Source: Symbiodinium natans (taxonomy: Eukaryota; Sar; Dinophyceae; Suessiales; Symbiodiniaceae). From it: DNA of 64,000 bases. The position numbers and the translations under genes were made by a program. The notes below the pieces were generated by a model. It saw nothing but the letters and a program-made list of their open reading frames with translations. It was not told the origin of the DNA and did no database searches. Shown piece after piece: positions 1-11,269 of this stretch. Each line of letters starts with the position of its first letter. Position 1 is the first letter of the stretch. Location of the stretch: assembly GCA_905221605.1 (NCBI GenBank), contig CAJNDS010002301.1, positions 406,466 to 470,465 of the forward strand, in the 5' to 3' direction.

Positions 1-240
1 ACCCTGCGCGGGGCACAAGCAGCGGTGAGGGGAGAGACCAGGGTGGTGTCAACCGCGACCTGGGCACCCCCCCACAGAGGCAGGCCGTTGGCGATCACCT
101 CAATGCGCCTGTCATCCTGACGGACGGGGTCGAGGTTGAGATCTCGGACGAGGACGTTGAGGGCAACCGTCGCCCCTGCTTCTCTGCAGGCCCGGGCGGC
201 CGCTCGCTCCAGCTGGGCAGCACGTGCGCGCAGGACGCCG
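1..240 (-). pseudogene. LINE-like polyprotein C-terminal domain, fragment
   Basis: Reading the minus strand gives a continuous stretch containing CREAGATVALNV, then RDLNLDP, then ANGLPLWGGAQVAVDTTLVS, running off the left edge of the window. I know this GLPL.GAQ.AVDTTLVS signature from the C-terminal part of annotated dinoflagellate LINE proteins; that is family memory, not a search result. The fragment is cut by the window edge and, on its upstream side, by loss of the frame near position 240. A related fragment in the opposite orientation lies at 943-1230. Long plus-strand frames here are antisense shadows. Confidence 0.55.
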
Positions 241-942
241 GAGCGCGGACACGCAGCGCGGTGATCGCCAAAAGGGTCTTGTCTTGCTTGGCATCGGCAT
301 CTGGCAGCCGTGAGGGGCAGGGGGAGGCGGAGCCTGCGCAAGAGGAGCACGCAAAAAAACGGCGAAGCCAAGGAAAACTCAGGCAAGGTGGGGCGGGCAA
401 CGAAAACTCGCGCAGCATGCGGACCGGCTTGCGAGAGCAGCAGGGCAGCGGAGGCCGAATCTGCTTCGCGTAAGTGGGCACGGTGCTTGGGGTTGCACAC
501 ACGAACTTTAGCAACAGAAGCGACACCAAATGCACCACTCTGCACCACTTGAACGAACATGCACTTGCTGCCAGAGAAAGGGTGCCAAACGCGCACAAAC
601 GTGCCACTGAACACTCGCATGCCTTGCCATCTTCCTGGGCCTTGTGGACCACCCGCTGCGCGAGGGGCCCACGCCAAATGCCTAGCTCCCGACTAAGTTC
701 GGAGGCCTGGCCGCGCTCTGCTGCAGCGGTCCGGCATGCTGCACATTGCATCTGCGTCCGGCCGACACATGCGGATGTGACCATTCCCAGTGACCTCTTC
801 CGAGTGCTGCTCTTGCGCCGCATTCGCTTGCCACTCCAGATCCCTCCAGCTCGCGCCCGCCACTTGCAGCTGCCAATGGCACAGAGATGGACTGGGAGAC
901 CACCGTGCCGTTTGCGCTACATCTGGGACGTTCGTTGCGAGC

Positions 943-1230
943 GCCGTCCCGCTTGAGCGCGCTCTTGCGAGAGTTTGCCGCGAAGCTGGAGCGCGGGTTG
1001 CCCTCTATGCGCGCTTCGCCGACATGAATCTTGATGTTCCCGTGCCTGACGCACGACGCATCGAAGTTGTTCGTGATGGACTGCCTGCCGCTCGGGGCAC
1101 GCACATTTCCCGAAGTGCCTCGTCTTCCCTGCCACCCTCAGGGTTGCATGGAAGGCACACTGATACCAGCGCCGGGCCGCAGTACGCAGGGCCAAGAAGC
1201 AGCTCGTCGCGGCGCGCACGTCGGCGCCTG
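943..1230 (+). pseudogene. LINE-like polyprotein C-terminal domain, inverted second fragment
   Basis: The + strand encodes LERALARVCREAGARVAL, then DMNLDV, then RRIEVVRDGLP, clearly the same domain as the minus-strand fragment at 1-240. The frame is lost soon after GLP (around 1095), and residues resembling the following A..RRAKK block appear in another frame near 1185-1210. So this is a decayed copy in inverted orientation about 0.7 kb from the first. Function unknown beyond retroelement origin. Confidence 0.5.
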
Positions 1231-1250
1231 AAGTTGAAAATGAATTGTTA

Positions 1251-4200
1251 GGACCCCGGGCTGCCCACTTGTTGGCGCCCTGGTGTAGAAGCGATGCCTC
1301 GGGCTCGCGGGCTCGGCTTATGGCGGTCAGCCAGGCTCCTGCTTGCGGGCCAGCCTATGATCGGAGCAAGGCGCAAGCGGCCGGCGTCATGAAACATGCG
1401 CGATGCACAATGCCGCCAACCGTAAGATGGTCGAGCTGGGCGGGCACCCCTGACGACTTCGTCCCAAGAAGGGCTTCGGTTTGTAAGAGATGGCGTGCCA
1501 CCGCCGCTCCCTTGAGACCCGACGCAGCGGCCCCGCCCATGGCGAACTGGCACGCCCAGGTATCAGCGTAAAGCGGCGCGGGTCGTAGGTTGCCTTGGAA
1601 TTTACCGGCATTGATTGCCAGATGCCCGGTCTAGGGGGGGAAGGTTGAGAGCCCTTCTGGAAGCGGCACTTGGCTGGTTTGGGGTTCTTTTGGTGGGGTC
1701 GCGCGACACTGCGAGCATCTCGGGGTGAGCGGGGAAGCATCACCCGTGCGGCGGACGGTTTGAAAGCGAGTCCATGACCGGCGCTGGGACATTTGACTGC
1801 ACGAGTCTGGACAACACCTGTTGAAGAAGTGGGATAGTGCTCGTTGCACCCTCCTCACGGCCCTGCCGCAGCGCCCATGCGCAGCGCAGGTTGTCAAGCC
1901 GCGTCCAACGGCGCTCGAGGTCGGCGCAGGTCCCGGAGAGCATCCAACGGCGCCCCCTGCGTCGAAGCTCGGATGCCGGGACACGGGTTTGACGGGGCGC
2001 TCGGAACAGAAGCAGGCGCGGCATGAGGCGAAACAGCAAATTCACGGTGGGCACCGGGACGAGCTGCTGCTTCGCATCACGATGGCGCGCAACATATGCG
2101 AGAAGTCGTGATGCCCATCATCAGCTACTCCCCAAACAGCCTGAACAAGGGCGACTGCGTTTTTCCTTACCACTCCGCAACAGCCCTTGTGGCCGGCTGC
2201 GGAGCAAACGTAAACGCGTACGGCGACCACACCCTGGCATGTCCGCGCACCGGTCTGCTGGCCCGCAGGACGAAAATACTCGAGCCGGCATGGGTCGTAG
2301 CCCGGGAGGCTGTTGGCCCCGAGGGGCATGCGCCAGCCCGGGTGGCGCGAAGTTTTGAAGGATTTCAAGCCTGCAAAAGATTGGAGTACGGTTTGTAAGG
2401 TTATGGAATTAAGTTGCTTGCATGACAACCTCGCTGCAGAGGAGGAAACCAGTGTCTGACCGGCTCAGCGCCGAGCCCATGCCCGGGCAGATCAGCGGCC
2501 AGGATTCGATGCCCATCTTCCCGCAACAATGACCATACTGCGGACCACGTTTCCTCCAACCGGTTCTCACAGCAGGCTCGCAAGAAGACTATGAACTTTC
2601 ATGGGTGCTTATCCAGCCAAGCCACCACTCTCAGCCTCAGCCCACGTACTTGATTTGCGTTTGCTTTGTCAGATTGTAACGCACTGTAAGGTGAATGCCT
2701 TGCATCATGCATCAGAACCACTGTCTTGTCGGACCAGCTTGGTGGGGTGGCCATTGCATTGATTTGACGCGACCTGGGGTGCTATGACGACTTCGACGAT
2801 GGCATGCTGGTGAAAGCTTCGCTTCTGAGCCCCCATCTGCCCAGCTGTCGTAGCCTGCAATGTGTACCTGCGGATTCACCATCTGTCGAGCCACAACATG
2901 AATTGGTTCATCGATGGCCTGGTAGCATCCAACAATGGTGCTGACAACTCCTGTCGACAAATCACTCTGCTGCAACATGCTGAAACGAGACTACACTACA
3001 GGCGGTACTACTCCGATTGTTCCTCGTAGGGTGCCCCATCAAGTTTGTCCACAATTCTTCGGTGTGAGCGCCACAAGTGTGCATACCTGCGCAGGCATGA
3101 ACAACATGTTGTGCATCGCAAAAATGTGATCTTGAGAGGCGGGCAGGGCGATGCAAACTCCCACCCAACTCCGTCGCGGCAGCATGCCGGCTTTGTGACG
3201 AAAACGCAGCAGCAATGTGGCATACAACGATCAACCAGGTCCCACCGAGCTAAGACGGGTGAGCAAGAAACCTACGGCATCCAGAAGACCTTTTTTCAGA
3301 CTCGAAAAACCCAAGAGATGGAAGCCCAACCAGAACCTTTGCACCCTCAACGCTGGCCCCTTTATTCCAAGCCATCCCCAAGCTTTTCAACAATGATGGA
3401 AAAAACAACGGCTCTCGCGTCAATTGATATTTCCTTGGTTCCTCACCGACAGAACTCCCAATGACAAAAACGGATTTCATGCAGAGTGCATGAGTGTCCT
3501 GCACTTCTACCTTCAAACCCAAACAATGATGTTTTTGAAGCATACTTGGAAGGAACCTCGATGATTTTGGGGACGACAAATAGAGGCTGATCGATTTTCG
3601 CTCAAGTATTTTCCTCGCCCATGGTTCCCCGTTGATTGCTCGATGGGAGTATGGGTTCGTCATCATGGCCAAAGGATGCAAACACCAATAATCACAAGAA
3701 ACAAACTACCTGTATCGTTCTTCTGTTGCACACCTCGCCATGTATGTGCCAACCCAAGGCATCTGCGACCACCAAGAAAGACATCATCGGCGGCCACCAG
3801 AATGCTGCAACGAAAAACACACAACACGTTCTTCACCGTAACATGGCATTTGCGAGCACCCTGTTGCTCATCGGCTGTCAAAGGAGGCCGCTAGCACGTC
3901 GCCATGTGGCGAGTGCTTCGCTAGTTTTCAAGATCACGCAGGTCCCCCCGGCCCATCGCGACCCACGCATGCAGCTTGTGCTCGAGAGCTCATAAGTCTT
4001 TTAAGTTTAATCCCTACACCCGGTCCGTTTGGCCTGCCACCGCCGCTTAGTCGTCTTTGCCGAGAGCCAGATGTAACTCCAGGATTCGAAATGCTTCTGG
4101 CAGAGAGGCTCTTATTTCGTCCGCCAGCGTCTAGTAAGTAAAATGTTCACGGCCCAGAAAAGTCTCAGGCCTCACAAAGGTTCCAACGATATCTGAGGCC

Positions 4201-4990
4201 ATGGGCCCTGAGTATGGTCCCTTCCTCTTGTTTAATGGGGATCCGAAGTATGACCCAATGTGTATAAGGGCCCATACTTGGAACCCTAGATCTGGAGGGT
4301 CAAAACTTCCGGTCGGAGGTTGCCCCTTACTGTAAATAGCAGCATTTCTGCTTCTTCAGAGGCTGCAAATTCTGTGAATAGCACAATTTCTGCAAGTACT
4401 GTAAACATACCGTACATAGCAGCATGTCTGAGTTTTCAGACGCTGCAAATACTGTAAGAGCGGCATTTTTTCAATTTTCAGAGGTTGCTGCTGTATATGC
4501 CAGCATGAGACAATAGAAACGCAAGGTAATCATACGTTTTGACATTAACGCAAGCCTGCACGGCCTAACAAAGCGGGGGGGTTGGGGGGGAGAGCCCCTC
4601 CCCCCCCCTTTGCAAACACAATGCTCCTGATGGGTTTGCCATGCGCAAACACAACATATTCGTCGAAGTGGCTTGCAAGAAATTCATATGCATTGAAGCA
4701 AGCTTTGCATAGCAGAAAAAATACGGCTAACATAAGCCGGGGGGTTGCTGGAGGGTGCAGCCCGGAAAGGGTTCTCATGGTGTGCACGGCGAAAAAAAAC
4801 AACCCCCCTCCCCGCCTTATTGTTTGCAAATGGGGGCCTCTTGTTGAGCTGCGCAAGCTTGCTTCAGGCTTTTTTTTTCAAACCCTTTTGGGTTGCACTC
4901 CCCAATCCCCGCCCCCCCCCCCCCCACGCTTTATTCTTTCCCGAACCCATCACACGAGCGTTGTGCTTGCAAATGGGAGGGGACTACAAA
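1251..4990. other. Stretch without recognisable genes
   Basis: Open frames here are short (at most about 145 codons) and match nothing I recognise. The longest, on the minus strand at 3250-3681, has no visible domain. The left part is GC-rich; from about 4.0 kb it becomes richer in A/T, with pyrimidine/purine runs at 4572-4605 and 4907-4925. It may be intergenic or the 5' leader of the LINE that follows. Two similar short motifs (GCAAATGGG) occur near 4829 and 4970. Confidence 0.4.
4329..4500. repeat. Imperfect short tandem repeat (TACTGTAAATAGCAGCAT-like)
   Basis: Four degenerate units containing CTGTAAATAGCAGCATTTCT-like sequence followed by TTTTCAGAGGCTGCAAA occur in a row. The units vary (GTGAATAGCACA, GTACATAGCAGCATG, GTAAGAGCGGCAT), so this is an old local amplification. 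No coding capacity. Confidence 0.5.
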
Positions 4991-5295
4991 ACGGAGTTTT
5001 CGGGTCGAGCCTGGAGCAGTTTCTCCTTTAGGAGTCCTCCTTGGCCAGGCCTGTGACCCTAGCGTGGCAGGACGCAACCTCGCCCGCGATCATTCTCTGC
5101 AGGTGAATCTGACACTCCAGGCCTTTGAGATCCTGGAGCTGACGCACTTGCATCCCCACCTTTGTTAGCTGCCGTTTGGTTGGCCTACCTGAGCTTTGGG
5201 GAGCAATCCTTGCATGAGAAGCGGCAGATTCAGTGATACCATCTCAGTGTGTTTTCTGATTTTCTGCTGGGTTCAGCAAATAACCAACGTAGACT

Positions 5296-6692
5296 TTGAC
5301 ATCGATAGAACCATCAGACAACATCGCAGCAACGGCAGCTTTCCAGACAGAGAGCGCCAAGCATCGGCGACAGAGGAGATCCAGAACCCGAAGCCGCACA
5401 CGGCTTCGCAACCGCATCTCGGGACTAGTAGTGTTGGAACCAGATCAGGTGGAAAGAGATTGCTGTCTCTTGGAAAGACATCATTCTCGCAGTTCCCTTC
5501 CAGCAGCAGTCAGAAAGATGCAGCAAAACAAGCATCCGCCGTGGAAATGCGAGTACTGTCGCAGGATGAACAAAGCAGGGAGCGAGCATCGCGGAGCATG
5601 CGGAAGTCACTGGACCGTATGTGTTTCCCAGGATTCGTGGGAACAGTCAAGCTATGCCTCCTACTCGTGGGATCAGCGGGCACCGAAGTCTCCCCGTTCC
5701 CAACGCCCACGCTCTCCCCGCAAGCGGAGTGGTGGAGGAGCCAACTGGGGCAGCCAGGCTTTGGGGAATGGAAAAGGGTATGCCGAGGGGGGCAAAGGAA
5801 AGGACAAAAGCAAAGCAGCTGCTGTGCCTTCACTTACACAAATGCCACCTCCTGCGAACAAGCCGCAGATTGTCTTGCCCAGGACATCAGGGACAGCTTC
5901 CGGAGCCGCTTCCAGCTTTTGACAGCCCTGGTGGCACACCTATCGGACAAAGAGGATGTCCCAGCACCCTTGCAAGGAATGCTCGAAGTATACAAAGAAA
6001 GCCATGCTCGCGTTGCAGGCAAAGCCTTGCATCAGATGGTAGCTCGCCAAACAGAGGCGAGAACTGCTTTGCAGAAGTTGCAAAAAAACAGGCAGGGCTT
6101 CTTGGATGCTTGGGCGGACTATGTAGCCTCAGTGAGCGAGCTTTTTTCGACGCAGCTTGGCGAGATGGAAGACACCATGACGCAGTTTGAGTTTGCAGCT
6201 GCGGAGGAAGCTTGGCAAACCCAGTTGCAAGTCGACGAGTCAACTTGCCCGCTCAACAGGCGGGGAAGCCGTGACCAGAACCACGGAAGGGATGGAAGAG
6301 GACGAAGCCATGGTTGCAGCGGAAGCGGCAGAAGCCGGCCAAAGGCGAGTGCAACAGGAGAAGGCCGTGAATATGACGGCGCCTGCAACAAAAGCTTGCA
6401 GCTCAAACGTGTACATAGTGCATGGCAGACTGAACCACAGTCGATCCTAGGACCTCCGACTTGTGTTTCCTCCTTTAAGGGTCTAGGCAAGTGTGTGTCC
6501 TTTCAAGATGAGGGAGAAGAGGCTTTGCAGGCACGCAGGTCCAAGATCCGACGGATTCGCAGCGCCAGAACGGCTGCTCAGCCTTTGTCTGTGCTTCCTG
6601 CAATTGGAGGTGGTTCCCTGTCGAGCTCCACTGCCGAGGGATGGACGGAGCATCTCTGTTGGTACTCAGGTGCCCTTTTGCAATCTCTGTAA
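5296..6692 (+). pseudogene. LINE ORF1-like protein with CxxC zinc finger, frameshifted
   Basis: One frame (5296-5922) encodes a basic Arg/Ser-rich start and a finger-like motif WKCEYCRRMN...GAC resembling a RanBP2-type CxxC finger, then a Gly/Lys-rich stretch. A second frame (to 6692) carries a helical, Gln/Glu/Ala-rich segment around 5880-6230 (for example ARTALQKLQKNRQGFLDAW) that looks like a coiled coil. A third frame (6187-6450) continues with an acidic EGMEEDEAM block. The three pieces follow each other in the order expected of one protein, so at least two frameshifts have split it. Such proteins are thought to bind element RNA; that role is inferred from position only. Confidence 0.55.
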
Positions 6693-6919
6693 ATTCAGGT
6701 GAAGTCTCCAAGGTGATTCTCCTTGCTTCGATGTTGAATGCTCCCCAAGAGTCAACGCAGGAACTTTGGGCAAGGCTTGTTTCCGATGTGGCTGCACTGC
6801 GTGTGCCTTGGCTACATCTCTGGGACCCTGACATTAGTTACTAGTTCACTCGAGCTTCCCGTGTGGCTTACCACGTATGTCAGGGATCACAGTACTTGGC
6901 ACAACGAACATGTCGTCGG

Positions 6920-7212
6920 CGCTGCTTGTGCTCCTGTGGCTTTTCACTTGTTCACCGACGGCTGAGGCTGCTGGTTGGGGTGCAGCAGCTTTTGGTGAGA
7001 GACTCGGGGTTGAACATGCTTCTTTTCAGTTTTTAGGATGGGCTTGCGGGCCGACCACACCGCGCATTTTCTCCTCAGACTGGGCTTGCCCTACGACCAA
7101 CAATGCTGCAGAATGCCATGGGCTCTTGGTCATGTGGGGCTTCGTGCGCAGTCTTCCACCATGGGTGCCTGTTTTTCTGTACACGGACTCGATGCTCACG
7201 ATGAATGTGGCC
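6920..7212 (+). pseudogene. RNase H domain, N-terminal part (LINE), cut by insertion
   Basis: Frames carry LFTDG (first Asp codon at 6957-6959), then, after a small frameshift near 6963, AGWGAAAFGE, the Glu of NNAAECHG and the second Asp of LYTDSMLTMNVA. These are the conserved D, E and D positions of type-1 RNase H. The reading frame stops artificially within the inserted DNA that begins at 7213. It resumes in the same frame at 11270, where the last part of the domain lies. The domain removes RNA from RNA-DNA hybrids during reverse transcription in related elements. Confidence 0.75.
7205..7212. repeat. 8-bp target-site duplication, left copy (ATGTGGCC)
   Basis: ATGTGGCC lies immediately before the inserted segment and is repeated exactly at 11270-11277 immediately after it. 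The flanking RNase H coding frame is restored when one copy and the insert are removed. Confidence 0.8.
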
Positions 7213-7692
7213 CTTAGAAGATGAAATCGCGGAATCAAATCGCTGCGATTTAAACACGCAGGCCCGAATCGCTTCTTATTCGGTCGTATTCAACCGTTGG
7301 AAACGCAAATCGCGCGATTCGGGTTTCCAATGCCAAATCGCAGCTTGTGCTGCTTTCAAGCAGCACTCGTGAGAAGTGGGTTCAATGATTTTTGCGTGTT
7401 TGGGAAAAATCATTTAGCCAGCTTGGGCCCAAGGACTTTGTCACTATTTCAGAAATTCAAGTTCAGGGGCGCTTTTAGGAAGCCTTGAATAACCGGAAAC
7501 TTAGATTCAGAGAGGTGCTGGAAAGCCTTCAGTTGTTTGGAAATTCAGTTTACGGAGCCATTTGAAGGCCCTCATTGGTCTCGAAACTCGCACGTAGCGA
7601 AGTACAGATTTTCTTTCATGTATATTTGAGTAAGAGTTTAGAGTTTAGGGCTTAAGCTAAACACCCTCTCGCCCAACCCAAACTAGGCTTTT

Positions 7693-10600
7693 CAATGTAT
7701 GAAACAATCAGGTTGAGGATTTTTATCCAGAAAAGTACCATGTTCAACGACTTACTTCCGAGAGCACTGTGTGTTTTTTTGGTTTGTACCGAATCTGGTA
7801 CTTCTGATGTGGGGGTGGGGTGGGGGGGGGGGGGGGGTTGAGCACGAAATGATTTTTGCAGGCCCTGGCAAAAATCATTTCTGATGTTTTTCCTTCAAGG
7901 TTTTTGGGATTTAGGGCTAACAGGCCTTAAGATCAGGGTTTCTTAGCAAACTTGTGGGCATGGTCCTTTGACTTCCAAGTTGCCCTACGATTTGCAGCGA
8001 TTTGTTGGCGATTTGAAGCGATCCAAGCACAATTCAGATTCCAGGTTTCTGTCTTCCGCGACGTGTGACAGTCTTCAGGCCTGCCGAGGATTTGGTTTCT
8101 TTTGAGTTTCACGACCATGTAGGAGTGTCGGCTTTAGTTTTTACAGGGCTCCATCCATGGCACTTGTGTCTTCGTTGTGGCAGTATCATTTATGCTCGAG
8201 CTGGGTGTTTTTTGCACGGTTTTGGGTTTAGGGGCTAGGATTGAGAGTTTAGCCTTGAGAATCTAGGCTCTAGGCTCTAAGCTAGGCTTTTCAATGTATG
8301 AACAGTCAGGTTGAGGATTTTATCCAGAAAAGTACCATGTTCAACGACTTACTTCCGAGAGCACTGTGTTTTTTTGGTTTGTACCGAATCTGGTACAGAA
8401 AAGTGGGGGTGGGGGAGAGGTGTTGGTTTGTAGCACGAAGCACGAAATGATTTTTGCAGGCCCTGGCAAAAATCATTTCTGATGTTTTTCCTTCAAGGTT
8501 TTTGGGTTTAGGGCTAACAGGCCTTAAGATCAGGGTTTCTTAGCAAACTTGTGGGCATGGTCCTTTGACTTCCAAGTTGCCCTACGATTTGCAGCGATTT
8601 GTTGGCGATTTGAAGCGATCCAAGCACAATTCAGATTCCAGGTTTCTGTCTTCCGCGACGTGTGACAGTCTTCAGGCCTGCCGAGGATTTGGTTTCTTTT
8701 GAGTTTCACGACCATGTAGGAGTGTCGGCTTTAGTTTTTACAGGGCTCCATCCATGGCACTTGTGTCTTCGTTGTGGCAGTATCATTCATGCTCGAGCTG
8801 GGTGTTTTTTTTCACGGTTTTGGGTTTAGGGGCTAGGATTGAGAGTTTAGCCTTGAGAATCTAGGCTCTAGGCTCTAAGCTAGGCTTTTCAATGTATGAA
8901 CAGTCAGGTTGAGGATTTTATCCAGAAAAGTACCATGTTCAACGACTTACTTCCGAGAGTGTGTTTTTTTGGTTTGTACCGAATCTGGAACTTCTGATGT
9001 GGGGGTGGGGTGGGGGGGGGGGGTTGAGCACGAAATGATTTTTGCAGCCCCTGGCAAAAATCATTTCTGATGTTTTTCCTTCAAGGTTTTTGGGTTTAGG
9101 GCTAACAGGCCTTAAGATCAGGGTTTCTTAGCAAACTTGTGGGCATGGTCACCATGGTCCTTTGACTTCCAAGTTGCCCTACGATTTGCAGCGATTTGTT
9201 GGCGATTTGAAGCGATCCAAGCACAATTCAGATTCCAGGTTTCTGTCTTCCGCGACGTGTGACAGTCTTCAGGCCTGCCGAGGATTTGGTTTCTTTTGAG
9301 TTTCACGACCATGTAGGAGTGTCGGCTTTAGTTTTTTCCATGGCACTTGTGTCTTCGTTGTGGCAGTATCATTTATGCTCGAGCTGGGTGCTTTTTTGCA
9401 GGAGGGGCTTGAGAGTTTAGCCTTGAGAATCTAGGCTCTAGGCTCTAAGCTAGGCTTTTCAATGTATGAACAGTCAGGTTGAGGATTTTATCCAGAAAAG
9501 TACCATGTTCAACGACTTACTTCCGAGAGCACTGTGTGTTTTTTTGGTTTGTACCGAATCTGGTACTTCTGATGTGGGGGTGGGGTGGGGGGGGGGTTAG
9601 CACGAAATGATTTTTGCAGGCCCTGGCAAAAATCATTTCTGATGTTTTTCCTTCAAGGTTTTTGGGTTTAGGGCTAACAGGCCTTAAGATCAGGGTTTCT
9701 TAGCAAACTTGTGGGCATGGTCCTTTGACTTCCAAGTTGCCCTACGATTTGCAGCGATTTGTTGGCGATTTGAAGCGATCCAAGCACAATTCAGATTCCA
9801 GGTTTCTGTCTTCCGCGACGTGTGACAGTCTTCAGGCCTGCCGAAGCTGAGCCCGTTGAGATGCAGGATTTGGTTTCTTTTGAGTTTCACGACCATGTAG
9901 GAGTGTCGGCTTTAGGTTTTACAGGGCTCCATCCATGGCACTTGTGTCTTCGTTGTGGCAGTATCATTTATGCTCGAGCTGGGTGTTTTTTTTTTTGCAC
10001 GGTTTTGGGTTTAGGGGCTAGGATTGAGAGTTTAGCCTTGAGAATCTAGGCTCTAGGCTCTAAGCTAGGCTTTTCAATGTATGAAACAATCAGGTTGAGG
10101 ATTTTATCCAGAAAAGTACCATGTTCAACGACTTACTTCCGAGAGCACTGTGTGTTTTTTTGGTTTGTACCGAATCTGGTACTTCTGATGTGGGGGTGGG
10201 GTGGGGGGGGGTTGAGCACGAAATGATTTTTGCAGGCCCTGGCAAAAATCATTTCTGATGCTTTTCCTTCAAGGTTTTTGGGTTTAGGGCTAACAGGCCT
10301 TAAGGTCAGGGTTTCTTAGCAAATTTGTGGGCATGGTCCTTTGACTTCCAAGTTGCCCTACGATTTGCAGCGATTTGTTGGCGATTTGAAGCGATCCAAG
10401 CACAATTCAGATTCCAGGTTTCTGTCTTCCGCGACGTGTGACAGTCTTCAGGCCTGCCGAAGCTGAGCCCGTTGAGATGCAGGATTTGGTTTCTTTTGAG
10501 TTTCACGACCATGTAGGAGTGTCGGCTTTAGGTTTTACAGGGCTCCATCCATGGCACTTGTGTCTTCGTTGTGGCAGTATCTTTCATGCTCGAGCTGGGT

Positions 10601-10890
10601 GTTTTTTTGCACGGTTTTGGGTTTAGGGGCTAGGATTGAGAGTTTAGCCTTGAGAATCTAGGCTCTAGGCTCTAATCTAGGCTTTTCAATGTATGAAACA
10701 ATCAGGTTGAGGATTTTATCCAGAAAAGTACCATGTTCAACGACTTACTTCCGAGAGTGTGTTTTTTTGGTTTGTACCGAATCTGGTACTTCTGATGTGG
10801 GGGTGGGGTGGGGGGGGGGGGGTTGAGCACGAAATGATTTTTGCAGGCCCTGGCAAAAATCATTTCTGATGTTTTCCCTTCAAGGTTTAT
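7693..10890. repeat. Tandem array of ~570-615-bp repeats (five full, one partial)
   Basis: The phrase CAATGTATGAA recurs at 7693, 8292, 8890, 9460, 10075 and 10687, giving unit lengths of about 599, 598, 570, 615 and 612 bp; the last unit ends near 10890. Units are highly similar and differ by small indels. For example, an 18-bp segment beginning AAGCTGAGCCC near 9844 and 10459 is absent from earlier copies. Each unit carries a G-run, a hairpin and a repeated minus-strand short frame that is an artefact of the repeat rather than a gene. Confidence 0.9.
7847..7882. repeat. Perfect hairpin beside a G-run, repeated in every monomer
   Basis: GAAATGATTTTTGC and its reverse complement GCAAAAATCATTTC flank the loop AGGCCCTG. 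The hairpin is preceded by a GTGGGGGTGGGG-type G-run. The same hairpin recurs near 8445, 9030, 9603, 10219 and 10824 (one copy with a changed loop base). The nearby G-runs differ in length between copies while the hairpin is conserved. Confidence 0.8.
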
Positions 10891-10954
10891 GGGTTTAAGA
10901 CTTAGGATAAGTGTTTAGAACCTGGTCCGTCTGAAGGGGGGGGGGTTCGAGCAC

Positions 10955-11062
10955 CAAATAACCCTCAACCCTCAACCCTCCACCCTCGACCCTCGACCCT
11001 CAACCTTCAACCCTCAATCCTAAACTCTAAACCCTAAACCCTCAACCCTCAACCTTAAACCG
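10955..11062. repeat. Degenerate CCCTAAA/CCCTCAA repeats
   Basis: A run of AACCCTCAACCCTC, CCCTCGACCCTCG and CCCTAAACCCTAAA units, a degenerate form of the TTTAGGG telomere motif in C-rich orientation, lies near the right end of the 4-kb insert. Confidence 0.7.
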
Positions 11063-11269
11063 GAGTCGAGGGTAGGGAAATTACGAGAGGTTTAAGCAAC
11101 GGAGCTGCTCGAAAGATCTTTAACGAACCCCAGAAAAATCATTTAGCTTCCCCCTTCAAGTTCCCCTTGAAGCCTCTTTCTCAACCCTTATACATACCCA
11201 TTCAAATCGCGCGATTCGGGCTTTCCCCAAACGCGGCGATTCCAAAACGCTGCGATTCTAACATGTAAG

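Larger units (their letters stand above)
7213..11269. mobile_element. 4,057-bp non-coding insertion with 8-bp TSD and imperfect inverted ends
   Basis: The segment interrupts the LINE RNase H frame. It starts CTTAGAAGATGAAATCGC and ends GCGATTCTAACATGTAAG; the reverse complement of the end, CTTACATGTTAGAATCGC, resembles the start. Both sides carry further AATCGC motifs and a shared GCCCGAATCGC. It is bounded by 8-bp duplications. It has no transposase-like frame; most of it is an array of ~600-bp repeats. An 8-bp duplication with inverted ends suggests a non-autonomous DNA transposon (hAT-like spacing), but the termini are not the usual hAT CAG type. Removal of the insert plus one TSD gives NVA followed by TGACACADG in frame, giving a contiguous RNase H. 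Confidence 0.75.

Noticed and set aside
7933-10512. Repeated ~61-68-codon minus-strand frames (MVVKLKRNQIL...)
   Set aside because: They recur because the ~600-bp monomer recurs, the insert shows no other sign of coding, and the product has no recognisable domain.
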